From NCBI GenBank assembly GCA_903870055.1, contig CAIQBG010000048.1, positions 96,597 through 160,596 of the forward strand: a stretch of 64,000 nucleotides of DNA, in the 5' to 3' direction. Source of the DNA: an uncultured Pseudomonadota bacterium. Lineage in GTDB: Bacteria; Pseudomonadota; Gammaproteobacteria; Burkholderiales; Rhodocyclaceae. This document shows, in pieces, positions 36,267 through 46,606 of this stretch. Within the stretch, counting starts at the first letter, position 1. Every line of letters starts with the position of its first letter. The position numbers were made by a program, and so were the translations under genes. Below the pieces are notes generated by a model. It made no database searches. It was not told where the DNA came from and saw nothing but the letters and a program-made list of their open reading frames with translations.

Positions 36267-39163
36267 TCTGACGCCTTGGTTTTCTTCTTTATGCTTGGCT
36301 TGGCCGTAGCTTTAGCCTTGCTGGCTTTAATGGGTGCAGCAAACGAGTTGGTCAGAACCTGCTTCAGGAAGTGCGCCGTGTGGCTGCCTTTGACTTCGGC
36401 GACTGCCTCCGGTGTGCCTTCGGCAATGATGCGACCACCCCCTGCGCCACCTTCTGGGCCAAGGTCAATGACCCAGTCGGCCGTCTTGATGACGTCGAGG
36501 TTGTGTTCGATCACGACGACGCTGTTACCGTGTTCGGTGAGACGATGTAAAACGCCAAGCAGTAAACGGATATCCTGGAAGTGCAGGCCGGTGGTTGGTT
36601 CATCCAGAATGTAGAGCGTACGACCGGTATCGCGCTTGGATAGTTCGAGCGAGAGTTTGACGCGCTGTGCTTCACCGCCGGACAGCGTAGTGGCTGATTG
36701 GCCGAGTTGGATATAACCCAGACCGACATCCATTAGTGTTTTGAGTTTGCGCGCTACGGTGGGTACGGCGTTGAAGAATTCGAGTGCGTTTTCCACGGTC
36801 ATCTCGAGAATTTCGTGTATGTTCTTACCCTTGTAATGAATCTCAAGCGTTTCGCGGTTATAGCGTTTGCCATGACAGACGTCGCACGGGACATACACAT
36901 CCGGTAGGAAGTGCATTTCTACTTTGATAACGCCATCGCCCTGACAGGCTTCGCAACGGCCGCCGCGCACATTGAAGGAGAAGCGGCCTGGCTCGTAACC
37001 CCGTGTGCGAGATTCCGGCACGCTGGAGAAAAGTTCACGAATCGGGGTCAGCAGGCCGGTATAGGTGGCCGGGTTGGAACGCGGTGTGCGGCCAATTGGG
37101 CTTTGATCGACGTTGATCACCTTGTCGATTTGATCAAGGCCGGTGAGCTCCTCATAAGGTGCCGGATCGAGGCTGCTGCCGTAAAGATGCTTGGCACACA
37201 CTGCATAGAGGGTGTCGTTGATTAGGGTTGATTTACCTGAGCCTGAAACGCCGGTGATGCAGGTAAAGAGCCCTAATGGAATCGTGAGGTCGGTGCCGCG
37301 TAAGTTGTTGCCTGTAGCATTTTTTAGTTGCAGCACGCGTTCCGGATCCGGTGCCTTGCGGGTGCTTGGCACCTTGATCGCTTCACGGCCTGACAGAAAC
37401 GCACCCGTCATTGAGTCTGGGTGTTCGATGATTTGTTTGGGGGTGCCTTCGGCGACGATGTGCCCACCGTGGACACCAGCACCAGGCCCCATATCGACCA
37501 CGTAGTCTGCCATGCGGATGGCATCTTCGTCGTGCTCAACCACGATGACCGTATTACCCAGGTCGCGCAGATGTTTTAGCGTTCCCAGCAGGCGATCATT
37601 GTCACGTTGATGTAGACCAATTGATGGTTCATCGAGCACGTACATAACACCCGTTAAACCAGAGCCGATTTGTGAGGCTAAACGAATGCGCTGGGCTTCG
37701 CCGCCGGAGAGCGTATCTGCCGAGCGTTCCAGCGACAGATAGTCGAGCCCAACGTTGATCAGGAACTCAAGTCGTGCCGTAATTTCTTTGAGGATCTTAT
37801 CGGCCACTTGAGCCCGCTGTCCCTGTAACGCTAGGCCGTTAAAATAGTCGCGACAATCGCGCAGCGGTAGGCGGCTGATTTCGTAGAGGGTGCGTTCACC
37901 CACTTGTACATAGCGCGCTTCTTTGCGCAGACGGGCGCCTTCACAGGAAGGGCACACCGTATCGCTGACGTATTTGGCTAACTCTTCACGGACGGCCGAG
38001 GACTCGGTTTCCCGATAACGACGTTCGAGGTTTGGAATGATTCCCTCGAAGGTGTGTTCGCGAACGGTGAGTTTGCCGCGCTCATTCATGTACTGGAAGG
38101 GGAGGCTTTCTTCACCTGAACCGTAGAGAACGATCTGACGTGTTTCTTCGGGCAGTTCATTAAATGGTGTGGTGACATCAAAGCCGTAATACTCACCCAG
38201 TGCAATCACCATCTGGAAGTAGAACTGGTTGCGTCGATCCCAGCCACGAATCGCGCCAGAGGAGAGAGAAAGCTCCGGGTGCGCAACGACCCGCTTGGGG
38301 TCAAAGAATTGAATCACGCCTAGTCCGTCACACTTCGGACAGGCCCCCATGGGATTGTTGAACGAGAAGATGCGTGGCTCGAGTTCCTGTAGCGCAAAAT
38401 TACAATGTGGGCAGGAGAAGCGGGCCGAGAATACATGTGCTTCGTTAGTGTCCATGTTCAATGCAATCGCGCGGCCATCTGCATGGCGCAGGGCGACTTC
38501 AAAGCTTTCTGCCAGGCGTTGGCGGGTGTCTTCACGCACTTTCAGGCGATCGATGACCACGTCGATATCATGTTTCTTATTCTTGTCGAGCTTGGGTAGG
38601 GCATCGATCTCATGGATCTCGCCGTCGACGCGCAGACGCACAAAGCCCTGAGCGCGCAATTCGGCAAAGAGCTCCTGTTGCTCGCCTTTGCGGTTAGCAA
38701 CCACCGGCGCCAGAATCATCAACTTGGTTTCTTCCGGCATGGCTAATACGTGGTCAACCATTTGTGACACGGTCTGTGCTTGCAGCGGCAGATGGTGTTC
38801 CGGGCAATAGGGCGTGCCGGCGCGCGCAAAGAGCAGGCGCAGGTAGTCGTGGATTTCAGTAACCGTGCCTACAGTAGATCGTGGGTTATGGCTGGTGGCT
38901 TTGTGTTCAATTGAAATGGTGGGGGAGAGTCCCTCGATCAGATCGACATCCGGCTTTTCCATGAGTTGCAGGAACTGGCGTGCGTAGGCCGAGAGGCTTT
39001 CTACGTAGCGGCGCTGACCTTCGGCATACAGCGTATCGAAGGCGAGCGAACTTTTTCCGGAACCGGAGAGTCCGGTAATCACAATCAGCTTATGGCGTGG
39101 CAGGTCCAGGCTGATGTTTTGAAGGTTGTGCGTGCGTGCACCGCGGATGCGGATGTCGTCCAT
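36263..39163 (-). CDS. uvrA: UvrABC system protein A
   Basis: 966 aa, damage-recognition ATPase of nucleotide excision repair. Walker A motifs GLSGSGKSS (residues 31-39) and GVSGSGKST; signatures [16 protein letters not shown] and [16 protein letters not shown]; zinc-binding cysteine sets CPHC...CPKC and CEAC...CDVC, plus CPSC in the insertion domain. About 26 residues longer than E. coli, with a Lys/Ala-rich C-terminal tail. I found no LexA-type box (CTGT-N8-ACAG) in the 154-base region upstream, so SOS control is not apparent. MFS and ssb genes are divergent, as often seen in proteobacteria. Confidence 0.97.
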   Translation of the reverse strand: MDDIRIRGARTHNLQNISLDLPRHKLIVITGLSGSGKSSLAFDTLYAEGQRRYVESLSAYARQFLQLMEKPDVDLIEGLSPTISIEHKATSHNPRSTVGTVTEIHDYLRLLFARAGTPYCPEHHLPLQAQTVSQMVDHVLAMPEETKLMILAPVVANRKGEQQELFAELRAQGFVRLRVDGEIHEIDALPKLDKNKKHDIDVVIDRLKVREDTRQRLAESFEVALRHADGRAIALNMDTNEAHVFSARFSCPHCNFALQELEPRIFSFNNPMGACPKCDGLGVIQFFDPKRVVAHPELSLSSGAIRGWDRRNQFYFQMVIALGEYYGFDVTTPFNELPEETRQIVLYGSGEESLPFQYMNERGKLTVREHTFEGIIPNLERRYRETESSAVREELAKYVSDTVCPSCEGARLRKEARYVQVGERTLYEISRLPLRDCRDYFNGLALQGQRAQVADKILKEITARLEFLINVGLDYLSLERSADTLSGGEAQRIRLASQIGSGLTGVMYVLDEPSIGLHQRDNDRLLGTLKHLRDLGNTVIVVEHDEDAIRMADYVVDMGPGAGVHGGHIVAEGTPKQIIEHPDSMTGAFLSGREAIKVPSTRKAPDPERVLQLKNATGNNLRGTDLTIPLGLFTCITGVSGSGKSTLINDTLYAVCAKHLYGSSLDPAPYEELTGLDQIDKVINVDQSPIGRTPRSNPATYTGLLTPIRELFSSVPESRTRGYEPGRFSFNVRGGRCEACQGDGVIKVEMHFLPDVYVPCDVCHGKRYNRETLEIHYKGKNIHEILEMTVENALEFFNAVPTVARKLKTLMDVGLGYIQLGQSATTLSGGEAQRVKLSLELSKRDTGRTLYILDEPTTGLHFQDIRLLLGVLHRLTEHGNSVVVIEHNLDVIKTADWVIDLGPEGGAGGGRIIAEGTPEAVAEVKGSHTAHFLKQVLTNSFAAPIKASKAKATAKPSIKKKTKASE

Positions 39164-39242
39164 GTGTGGTTCCGGTCTGTCAGAAAGCGATTAGGCCCCG
39201 GTAAAACGCAGGCCAACTGGTAATATTACGCGGCTGTCTTTG

Positions 39243-39260
39243 TGCGCCGCAACCGGCGCA
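39243..39260. other. Small GC-rich hairpin in the uvrA/MFS divergent region
   Basis: TGCGCCG, loop CAAC, CGGCGCA, a perfect 7-bp stem followed by TCATTTATTTTT on the plus strand. It could be a weak attenuator in the leader of the MFS gene or a structural accident. Confidence 0.4.
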
Positions 39261-39317
39261 TCATTTATTTTTAGATTTCTTAGGATTCGGCCTTAAAACC
39301 GACAGACCCAGACTGAT

Positions 39318-40535
39318 ATGTCCCGCAAAGATTTCCCCGTTAAAGAGCCTATGCTGCCTGCAGAGCGCCGCGCCGCGCTGGGCTTGGCTGCGATTTTTGC
39401 GCTACGTATGCTGGGGCTCTTTATCGTGCTACCGGTTTTTGCTGTGGCGGCTCGTAATCTGACGGGTGGACAGGATATCGCTGCAGTAGGGCTAGCGCTG
39501 GGTGCTTACGGGCTGACTCAGGCGTGTTTGCAGCTGCCGTTTGGGATACTGGCCGATCACTGGGGGCGCAAGCCAGTCATCGCCTGTGGATTGGTGCTCT
39601 TTCTGGCGGGCAGCATCGTCTGCGCCCTAGCGAACTCTATTGAGGCAATGACCCTGGGGCGTATGTTGCAAGGTAGCGGCGCAATTTCTGCTGCAATTAC
39701 GGCACTGGTCGCAGACCTGACGCGTGATAGTCAGCGCAGTAAAGCGATGGCCATGATTGGTGGGTCGATCGCCTTGATGTTTGCGTTGTCGCTGGCTGTG
39801 GCGCCCGTACTATATGGCTGGGTTGGCCTTAACGGGATTTTCTGGGTGACCTGTGCCCTGGGCTTGGGCGCCTTCTGGGCCCTCTTCCGTCTGGTGCCGC
39901 CGGCCCCAGCGTTGCCGAACGTTGTGCCCGGAACCTTTGGCCAGATGCTGATTGAGCCGCGTCTGCTCAGATTGAATCTGGGCGTATTCATTCTGCATGC
40001 CATACAGATTGCCATGTGGGTTGCTGTCCCGGCCTTGCTTATCCAGCTGGCGGGCATGCCATTGCAGAACCACTGGATGATCTATGTACCGGCGGTAGTG
40101 GCCTCATTCTTTGTGCTGTGGCCTGCCATGATGCAGGCCGAGCGCCACAAGCGCATGGCCCAGGTGTTTGCTTTTGCAGTATTTCTGATTGGATTGGTCC
40201 AGCTGGGTTTTGTAGTTTTGCTAGGCGGCCAAGAATTGAGCCAAGTTCTTGCAACATCGTTGATCTTGCTATTAATTGCCGTATTTTTTACCGGATTTAA
40301 CATATTGGAGGCTTTGCAGCCTTCGTTGATATCGCGCATTGCGCCAGCCACGGGGAAAGCCCGGGCGCTGGGTATTTACAATACGCTGCAGTCTCTGGGT
40401 TTGTTTGTTGGTGGGGCTTTGGGTGGCTGGTTGCTGCAAACCGGGGGCTTTGCCGCAGTCTTTGGTGGTTGTGGTTTGCTGGCTCTCATCTGGCTGATTA
40501 TTCTGGTGAAGTGGCCCGCTCGACTGCCGGCATGA
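39318..40535 (+). CDS. MFS transporter, YajR-like
   Basis: 405 aa with twelve hydrophobic helices. FALRMLGLFIVLPVFAVAA in helix 1, motif A LADHWGRKPVIACG and ALGIYNTLQSLGLFVGGALGGWL near helix 11 resemble the YajR branch of drug:H+ antiporters. E. coli YajR has an extra C-terminal cytoplasmic domain that is absent here. The position between divergent uvrA and ssb is a frequent arrangement in Betaproteobacteria, but no functional link is known. Confidence 0.88.
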   Translation: MSRKDFPVKEPMLPAERRAALGLAAIFALRMLGLFIVLPVFAVAARNLTGGQDIAAVGLALGAYGLTQACLQLPFGILADHWGRKPVIACGLVLFLAGSIVCALANSIEAMTLGRMLQGSGAISAAITALVADLTRDSQRSKAMAMIGGSIALMFALSLAVAPVLYGWVGLNGIFWVTCALGLGAFWALFRLVPPAPALPNVVPGTFGQMLIEPRLLRLNLGVFILHAIQIAMWVAVPALLIQLAGMPLQNHWMIYVPAVVASFFVLWPAMMQAERHKRMAQVFAFAVFLIGLVQLGFVVLLGGQELSQVLATSLILLLIAVFFTGFNILEALQPSLISRIAPATGKARALGIYNTLQSLGLFVGGALGGWLLQTGGFAAVFGGCGLLALIWLIILVKWPARLPA

Positions 40536-40597
40536 TAATCTTATGACTCGGTAAGCCATTTTTTTGGCCGCTACACTCGTTAACACTGGAGACTCTT

Positions 40598-41053
40598 ATG
40601 GCATCGCTCAATAAAGTAATACTCATCGGCAACCTGGGTGCAGACCCGGAAACCCGTTACACCACCTCTGGCGATGCGGTATGCAATATTCGCCTGGCAA
40701 CAACTGATAGCTGGCGCGATAAAGCCAGTGGCGAGCAGCGTGAATCGACTGAGTGGCACCGCGTGGTGTTCTATCGTCGTTTGGCTGAGATTGCTGGGCA
40801 GTACCTTAAAAAAGGTTCGCAGGTTTATATCGAAGGCCGCATCAAGACCCGTAAATGGCAGGACAAAGACGGTCAGGAACGTTATACGACCGAAGTTGAA
40901 GCCACTGAAATGAAGATGCTGGGTCGCCGAGAAGGTCAGGGCGAGCCAGTAAGCCGTGATGATCCTTTTGCACCGGCTTCAGCTGCAGGTAATAATGCAA
41001 GCCGTCGTCCGCCTGCCAATGTGGCTGATCTGGATGACGATATTCCGTTTTAA
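40598..41053 (+). CDS. ssb: Single-stranded DNA-binding protein
   Basis: 151 aa. The N-terminal OB fold ([50 protein letters not shown]) binds ssDNA as a tetramer; a Pro/Asn/Ala linker leads to the conserved acidic tip DDDIPF that recruits repair and replication proteins. Follows the MFS gene by 62 bases. Confidence 0.97.
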   Translation: MASLNKVILIGNLGADPETRYTTSGDAVCNIRLATTDSWRDKASGEQRESTEWHRVVFYRRLAEIAGQYLKKGSQVYIEGRIKTRKWQDKDGQERYTTEVEATEMKMLGRREGQGEPVSRDDPFAPASAAGNNASRRPPANVADLDDDIPF

Positions 41054-41103
41054 TTAGTAGTTTTTTCGACGTTGGTGCATTGGTTTTGTTGTAGGGATTA
41101 GAT

Positions 41104-43005
41104 ATGTCGGTATCAACGTCGAACGCTGAATTAAGTCATGAGCAGAAGACGAGCATGAAGCTGCTCGTCCTCGGCGCACTGGGCGTGGTGTATGGGGATA
41201 TCGGCACCAGCCCGCTCTACGCTTTTAAAGAACTATTCGCCGGTAATCACCCGATTCCGCTTACTGAAGCCAATGTCTTCGGTGGGCTGTCCATGATTTT
41301 CTGGGCATTGATCGTGATTGTCTCGATCAAGTACATCGTATTTATTTTGCGCGCGGATAACCGGGGCGAGGGCGGCATCATGGCCCTGATTGCTTTGGCA
41401 CTTCATGAAGCGCATGACAAACCGAAGCGCGCCAAATGGATCATGCTGGCGGGGATTCTCGGAACCGCCATGTTCTATGGTGATGGCATGGTCACGCCGG
41501 CTATTTCGGTGCTGTCAGCCGTTGAAGGGCTGGATGTGGTGGCGCCGCAATTGCGCACCATGGTGATTCCGTTAACGCTGATGATTCTGATCGGACTCTT
41601 TGTATTTCAACGGCATGGCACGGCCAAGGTGGGGGCATTTTTTGGTCCGGTGATGGGTGTCTGGTTCAGCGTGCTCGGGGTGATGGGTGTCTATAACCTG
41701 ATCCAGAATCCAAACGTGCTGCTGGCGCTTAATCCGATGTATGCCATTCATCTACTGATTGATAATCCGCATATAGCGGTTTATGCCATGGGTAGTGTGG
41801 TGCTGGCAGTTACCGGTGCAGAGGCGCTCTACGCCGATATGGGGCACTTCGGGCGTAAACCGATTCGTCTGGCATGGGCCTTCTTCGTTCTGCCAGCGCT
41901 GGTGCTCAATTACTTCGGACAGGCGGCATTGGTGCTGGCGAATCCTAGCGCCATGGATAACCCGTTTTACATGGGCGTGCCGGAATCCCTGCGTTTTCCA
42001 TTGGTTTGTCTGGCCACCTGTGCCACGGTGATTGCTTCTCAGGCCGTTATTACCGGTGCGTTCTCCATGACCCGACAGGCCATGCTACTGGGCTTTGTGC
42101 CGCGGATGCTGGTGCAGCACACATCGGAAAAAGAGCAGGGCCAGATATATATGCCTGGCGTTAACTGGTTGCAATTGAGTGCGGTGATTCTGCTGGTGCT
42201 CACCTTCAAGTCATCCAATAACCTGGCTGCAGCCTATGGTCTGGCCGTAACCGGTGACATGGTGATTACCTCGTTGCTTGCCGTGGTGGTTGCCGCCAAG
42301 ATCTGGAAGTGGGGTTGGTACCGCGCAGCACTACTGTTCGCGTTCTTTCTCGTTTTCGAAGTGATTTTCCTGTGGGCCAATATTCAGAAAATTCCGGATG
42401 GCGGTTGGTTCCCGCTGGTTGCCGGTGTGGTGATCTTTACGATCATGACCACCTGGGAACGCGGTCGCGTCTTGTTACGAAAACGTTTGCGTAGTGAAGA
42501 GTTGCGCCTGGATGCATTCGTTGGCAGCCTGGCAGTAGGTATGCCGACCCGGGTTCCCGGAACGGCTATTTTCCTCAATGCAGACCTCGAAGGTGTGCCG
42601 CATGCCTTGTTACACAATCTGATGCACAACAAAGTGCTGCACGAGCGCATTGTCGTTGCCAGTGTGCAGATTGAGGATGTGCCTTTTGTGCCGGAAGCCG
42701 ATCGCGTAGAAGTACGACCGATCAAAGAGAATTTCTGGACGGTATTGATACGTTATGGATTTAAAGAAGAGCCTGATGTGCCAGCTTCTCTAGCGCTGTG
42801 TGGTGCTTATGGCTTGCCGTTCAGCATGATGGAGACGTCATTCTTCCTGGGCCGTGAAACGCTGATTCCGAAGCTGAATTCGGAAATGGCGTTCTGGCGT
42901 GAAAAGCTTTTTGTGATGATGTTCCGCAATGCCGACAGTGCCACGAACTATTTCAATATTCCCACTAACCGGGTCGTTGAATTGGGCACCCAGGTTGTGC
43001 TGTAA
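41104..43005 (+). CDS. kup: Low-affinity potassium transport protein Kup
   Basis: 633 aa proton-coupled K+ uptake protein. The N-terminal signature GVVYGDIGTSPLYAFKE, FRADNRGEGGIMAL-like loop (ILRADNRGEGG) and GTAMFYGDGMVTPAISVLSAVEGL are diagnostic. Around twelve membrane helices occupy the first ~450 residues; the rest is cytoplasmic. Starts 50 bases after ssb and ends 3 bases from the convergent rfaE2 stop. Confidence 0.96.
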   Translation: MSVSTSNAELSHEQKTSMKLLVLGALGVVYGDIGTSPLYAFKELFAGNHPIPLTEANVFGGLSMIFWALIVIVSIKYIVFILRADNRGEGGIMALIALALHEAHDKPKRAKWIMLAGILGTAMFYGDGMVTPAISVLSAVEGLDVVAPQLRTMVIPLTLMILIGLFVFQRHGTAKVGAFFGPVMGVWFSVLGVMGVYNLIQNPNVLLALNPMYAIHLLIDNPHIAVYAMGSVVLAVTGAEALYADMGHFGRKPIRLAWAFFVLPALVLNYFGQAALVLANPSAMDNPFYMGVPESLRFPLVCLATCATVIASQAVITGAFSMTRQAMLLGFVPRMLVQHTSEKEQGQIYMPGVNWLQLSAVILLVLTFKSSNNLAAAYGLAVTGDMVITSLLAVVVAAKIWKWGWYRAALLFAFFLVFEVIFLWANIQKIPDGGWFPLVAGVVIFTIMTTWERGRVLLRKRLRSEELRLDAFVGSLAVGMPTRVPGTAIFLNADLEGVPHALLHNLMHNKVLHERIVVASVQIEDVPFVPEADRVEVRPIKENFWTVLIRYGFKEEPDVPASLALCGAYGLPFSMMETSFFLGRETLIPKLNSEMAFWREKLFVMMFRNADSATNYFNIPTNRVVELGTQVVL

Positions 43006-43008
43006 CGC

Positions 43009-43509
43009 TTAGCAGCTACGAATTTTTTTGACCATCGCGGTGGTCGAGGTATCGTGCAGGAACGGAATCGAGACTACCTTGCCGCCCCAGCCACGTACTT
43101 CGGGGGCGCCAACGATGTTGTCTACCGACCAGTCACCGCCTTTGACCAAAATGTCCGGTTTGCAGTCCAGTATGCGCTCGATAGGCGTGTCTTCATCAAA
43201 CCAGGTGACCAGTGACACGCATTCCAGCGCAGCTAGAACCGCCATACGGTTGATCAGCGGGTTGAGTGGACGGTCATCACCTTTACCCAAGCGCTTGACT
43301 GAGGCATCGGTATTTGCCGCAACGATCAACGAGCCACCCAATGCACGCGCTTGCGCCAGGTAGGTGACGTGCCCGCGATGCAGGATGTCAAAGCAACCGT
43401 TGGTAAACACCACCGGTCGGGGTAGTTCAGTGACTCGTTTGGCCAGATCTTCCGGACGTACCAGTTTGTGTTCGAAATCAGGCAGCGGCAGATCGGTAAT
43501 GATGCTCAT
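43009..43509 (-). CDS. rfaE2: D-glycero-beta-D-manno-heptose 1-phosphate adenylyltransferase (RfaE domain II, stand-alone)
   Basis: 166 aa nucleotidyltransferase that makes ADP-D-glycero-D-manno-heptose, acting between the RfaE1 kinase and HldD. The cytidylyltransferase-like motif is FTNGCFDILHRGHVTYL; later come NTDASVKRLGKG, RPLNP and ILVKGGDW, all typical of the HldE C-terminal domain. It completes the split HldE pair with 7860-8789. The gene starts five bases after the ferritin-like gene stop, so the two share a transcript. Confidence 0.94.
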   Translation of the reverse strand: MSIITDLPLPDFEHKLVRPEDLAKRVTELPRPVVFTNGCFDILHRGHVTYLAQARALGGSLIVAANTDASVKRLGKGDDRPLNPLINRMAVLAALECVSLVTWFDEDTPIERILDCKPDILVKGGDWSVDNIVGAPEVRGWGGKVVSIPFLHDTSTTAMVKKIRSC

Positions 43510-43514
43510 GAACG

Positions 43515-44342
43515 TTAGGCGGTAGCTAGCGATTTACGGAAGCGGTTGAGATCCTGCACGGTTTCGAAGCTTTGTTCGAACAGGCTGGAGAGATTGCGCA
43601 GGATACCGCCCACAACTCGGTCTTCGCATGGTTTGTCGAATTTGATCTGAGTGTCGAGCCAGTGCTCCAGCCAGGCCGGATCAGGCATACGGCTCTGAAC
43701 CGTATCTTGCGGATAGAGTTCTTTGTTCACGTGCAGGTTGGTTGGATGGAGGGCCTTCTGCGTGCGAGCAGAGCTGGCCATCAGCACACCAATCTTGGCA
43801 AAAGCCTGTGCGGCTGTTTTGCCATGCGTATCCAGGGCGCGCTTCATGTACTTGAGGTAAGCGCCGCCGTGACGGGCTTCATCGCGAGACAGGAAGTCAT
43901 AGATCTTTTTGATTACTGGCTCGGTATGCCATTCGCCAGCACGACGGTACCACTGGGTCAGGCGCACTTCACCGCAGAAGTGCAGCATCAGTGTTTCAAG
44001 CTTGGGTGCCGGGTCGAATTCGAAGCGCACGGCGTGCAACTCGGCTTCGGTGGGGCATAGATCCGGGCGGAAGCGACGCAGGTATTCCATCAGTACTAGT
44101 GCATGCTTCTGTTCTTCATAGAACCAGATGCTCATGAACGCACTGAAATCCGAGTCATCACGATTGTCACGCAGGAACATTTCCGTGGCTGGCAGCGCCG
44201 CCCATTCGGTAATGGCGTTGTACTTGATAGTCAGCGCCTGCTCTTCGGTTAACAGCGATGCGTCGAAGTCATCCCAAGGGACATCGTTGGCCATGGACCA
44301 GCGGGCTTTTTCGAGGCTGTGATAAAGGTCGTGGAAGAGCAT
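43515..44342 (-). CDS. Diiron ferritin-like / acyl-ACP-desaturase-like protein
   Basis: 275 aa, helical. Carboxylate motifs in order: E in AITEWAALPATEMF, EEQKH (ExxH), GEVRLTQWY, and DEARH (ExxH), the E...ExxH...E...ExxH arrangement of diiron four-helix-bundle enzymes. This could be a desaturase-like oxidase or a related ferritin-like protein; the reaction is unknown. I choose ATG 44342 (MLFHDLYHS); a TTG nine codons upstream is also open. It is directly upstream of rfaE2. Confidence 0.75.
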   Translation of the reverse strand: MLFHDLYHSLEKARWSMANDVPWDDFDASLLTEEQALTIKYNAITEWAALPATEMFLRDNRDDSDFSAFMSIWFYEEQKHALVLMEYLRRFRPDLCPTEAELHAVRFEFDPAPKLETLMLHFCGEVRLTQWYRRAGEWHTEPVIKKIYDFLSRDEARHGGAYLKYMKRALDTHGKTAAQAFAKIGVLMASSARTQKALHPTNLHVNKELYPQDTVQSRMPDPAWLEHWLDTQIKFDKPCEDRVVGGILRNLSSLFEQSFETVQDLNRFRKSLATA

Positions 44343-44485
44343 AAGTAGGGGTCGAAATTCTGTTGGCAATAGATTGAGGGCAATTCTATCAACGAAGCAT
44401 TGTTTTTTAGTGAATAAGTTGCATGTTTTAAGGGCTTTTTCTTTGTTTCGGTTGTTTTCGAGCGCCGCAGCTTACTAGGTGTCAG

Positions 44486-44494
44486 TGATAGAAT
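44486..44494 (+). promoter_or_regulatory. Possible extended -10 promoter of the mla operon
   Basis: TGATAGAAT: TAGAAT with an upstream TGn, 38 bases before the mlaF ATG at 44533. No clear -35. Its position argues against a longer mlaF starting at GTG 44479. The rest of the 190-base divergent region is AT-rich with no other element I can name. Confidence 0.4.
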
Positions 44495-44532
44495 TAGCGG
44501 GTATTCATAAGACTGACGAGATTCTCCGCTTA

Positions 44533-45336
44533 ATGACCACCCCCTACGTAGAAATCAATGGCCTCGACTTCGCCTACGGCGATCGCCAGATTCTTTCAGG
44601 GATCGATATGCAGCTGCCCAAAGGCAAGCTGACGGCCATTATGGGCGGATCCGGCTGCGGTAAGACGACCTTGCTGCGTTTGATTGGCGGTCAGATTAAG
44701 CCAGACCGGGGCAGCCTCAAGGTGGCGGGGCATGAAGTTAGCCGATTTAATGAACGTGAGCTTTATGGCATGCGCCGGCGCATGGGTATGCTTTTCCAGT
44801 TTGGCGCACTGTTTACCGACTTGTCGGTCTTCGACAATATTGCCTTTCCCCTTCGTGAGCACACGCGACTGCCTGAATCGGCTATCCGCGACCTGGTACT
44901 TCTAAAGCTGGAAGCCGTGGGTCTGCGTGGGGCTGCACAGCTGATGCCCGCAGAGTTATCTGGGGGTATGGCCCGCCGTGTGGCCTTAGCTCGTTCAGTA
45001 GCGCTAGATCCTGAACTTATTTTGTTTGACGAGCCGTTCACCGGGCTTGATCCCATCTCGCTGTCGATTATCGCCACGCTAATTCGCCGACTGACGGATG
45101 CGCTCGGGGCGACGTCGGTGATGGTGACGCATGATGTTCATGAGTCGCTGGCCGTGGTTGACTACGTTTATTTCATGGCGGGTGGCCGTATGGTGGGTTC
45201 GGGGACCCCTGCAGAATTGCGGGTGTCGACAGACCCTTACGTGTATCAGTTTGTGCACGCGCAACCGGATGGCCCTGTGCACTTCCATTATCCGGCGGAT
45301 AATCTGGATGAACAGCTTTTGGCAGGGGCAGCTTGA
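44533..45336 (+). CDS. mlaF: Phospholipid transport ABC ATPase MlaF
   Basis: 267 aa, cytoplasmic ATPase that powers the Mla lipid-asymmetry pathway. Walker A GGSGCGKTT (residues 38-46), Q-loop MLFQFGALFTDLSVFDN, signature LSGGMARRVALAR, Walker B ILFDEPFTGLDP, and H-loop VTHDVHE. The FQFGALFTDLSVF block is specific for MlaF/MCE-type ATPases. ATG 44533 (MTTPYVEI) is preferred. Its TGA overlaps the mlaE ATG by one base. Confidence 0.95.
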   Translation: MTTPYVEINGLDFAYGDRQILSGIDMQLPKGKLTAIMGGSGCGKTTLLRLIGGQIKPDRGSLKVAGHEVSRFNERELYGMRRRMGMLFQFGALFTDLSVFDNIAFPLREHTRLPESAIRDLVLLKLEAVGLRGAAQLMPAELSGGMARRVALARSVALDPELILFDEPFTGLDPISLSIIATLIRRLTDALGATSVMVTHDVHESLAVVDYVYFMAGGRMVGSGTPAELRVSTDPYVYQFVHAQPDGPVHFHYPADNLDEQLLAGAA

Positions 45337-46127
45337 TGCGCCTTATTGAGCGTTTCTTCTCAGTCATTGGGGCAAACACGATTGATCGTGTCTGGCGTCT
45401 GGGCTTTGCCGCCCGTTTCTTTCTGGCCATGCTGTCGCATTCCGGAGAGACTTTTCGCCGCCCCCGTCTGCTGCTACGCGAGCTTTATGCCAGCGGCGTG
45501 CTATCGCTCATTATTATTCTGGTTTCAGGGCTGTTTGTCGGCCTGGTTCTGGGTTTGCAGGGCTATGACACCTTGCAGCGCTACGGTTCTTCAGAAGCGC
45601 TGGGCATTCTGGTGGCTTTATCGCTGGTGCGCGAACTGGGTCCGGTAGTGGCTGCTTTACTCTTCGCTTCCCGTGCCGGGTCATCGATGACGGCGGAGGT
45701 CGGGCTAATGAAAGCCACAGAACAGCTTACCGCTATGGATATGATGGCGGTTAATCCGTTAGCCCGCATTATGGCGCCACGTTTCTGGGGCGGCGTTTTA
45801 TCAATGCCTCTGCTGGCGGCATTGTTTACTGCAGCAGGCATTTTTGGTGGCTGGCTCATCGGGGTGATCTTTATCGGGGTCGATGAGGGTGCCTTCTGGG
45901 CGCAGATGCAGGCCAACGTAAGTTTCCGCGATGATGTTTTCAATGGCATCATTAAGAGCGCAGTCTTCGGCGTGGCAGTTTCTCTGATTGCCGTGTTTGA
46001 AGGCTTTGATGCTGTGCCGACTGCAGAAGGGGTGTCGCGTGCGATTACCCGGACTGTAGTCACGTCTGCACTGGCGATATTGGCATTAGACTTTGTGCTG
46101 ACTTCCTTTATGTTCCGAGGCTTATGA
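45336..46127 (+). CDS. mlaE: Phospholipid transport permease MlaE
   Basis: 263 aa, the MCE-associated permease (DUF140). Five membrane helices, with LYASGVLSLIIILVSGLFVG, LVRELGPVVAALLFASRAGS and EVGLMKATEQLTAMDMMAVNP, the conserved core that contacts MlaF and the MlaD ring. Starts at ATG 45336, overlapping mlaF by one base (TGATG), and overlaps mlaD by four bases. Confidence 0.95.
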   Translation: MRLIERFFSVIGANTIDRVWRLGFAARFFLAMLSHSGETFRRPRLLLRELYASGVLSLIIILVSGLFVGLVLGLQGYDTLQRYGSSEALGILVALSLVRELGPVVAALLFASRAGSSMTAEVGLMKATEQLTAMDMMAVNPLARIMAPRFWGGVLSMPLLAALFTAAGIFGGWLIGVIFIGVDEGAFWAQMQANVSFRDDVFNGIIKSAVFGVAVSLIAVFEGFDAVPTAEGVSRAITRTVVTSALAILALDFVLTSFMFRGL

Positions 46128-46606
46128 TGAACCGCAGGGTAATGGATCTTTGGGTGGGTGTATTTGTGGTCATCGGCTTTGCCGCTGTCCTATTTCTGGC
46201 GTTGAAGGTGAGTAATTTTTCAGCCAGCAGCTTTGCCACGACTTACGAAATTACGGCTAAGTTCGACAATATTGGTGGTCTTAAAGCGCGCGGCCCAGTC
46301 AAGAGCGCTGGTGTCGTTGTTGGCCGTGTTGCTGAGATCCGTTTTGACCCTCAGACCTATGAGGCGAATGTGGTGCTTAAGATCGATAGCCAGTACCAAT
46401 TCCCGAATGACACCTTTGCGTCTATTCTGACGTCGGGCCTACTCGGTGAGCAATATATCGGGCTGGATGCAGGCGGTGATGAGCGGATGATCCCTGCAGG
46501 TGGCACGATCGCCAAGACACAATCGGCTATTGTTCTAGAAAAGCTTATTAGCCAGTTTTTGTTTAACAAGGCTTCGGAAGGTAAAAAGGATGCAGGTGCT
46601 CAGTAA
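46124..46606 (+). CDS. mlaD: MlaD, MCE-domain lipid-binding subunit
   Basis: 160 aa. One N-terminal anchor helix (LWVGVFVVIGFAAVLFLALKV) and a periplasmic MCE domain (YEITAKFDNIGGLKARGPVKSAG shown in part, LTSGLLGEQYIGL). MlaD forms a hexameric ring on MlaFE through which phospholipids pass. Two ATGs are adjacent (46124, 46127); either gives overlap with mlaE. Its last 17 bases overlap mlaA. Confidence 0.94.
   Translation: MMNRRVMDLWVGVFVVIGFAAVLFLALKVSNFSASSFATTYEITAKFDNIGGLKARGPVKSAGVVVGRVAEIRFDPQTYEANVVLKIDSQYQFPNDTFASILTSGLLGEQYIGLDAGGDERMIPAGGTIAKTQSAIVLEKLISQFLFNKASEGKKDAGAQ

Noticed and set aside
39164..39317. LexA (SOS) box upstream of uvrA
   Set aside because: Several CTGT sequences occur, but none has ACAG at the correct 8-base spacing.
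44479..44532. Longer mlaF starting at GTG 44479
   Set aside because: The extra 18 residues are not part of the MlaF family, and a probable -10 box lies inside this stretch.
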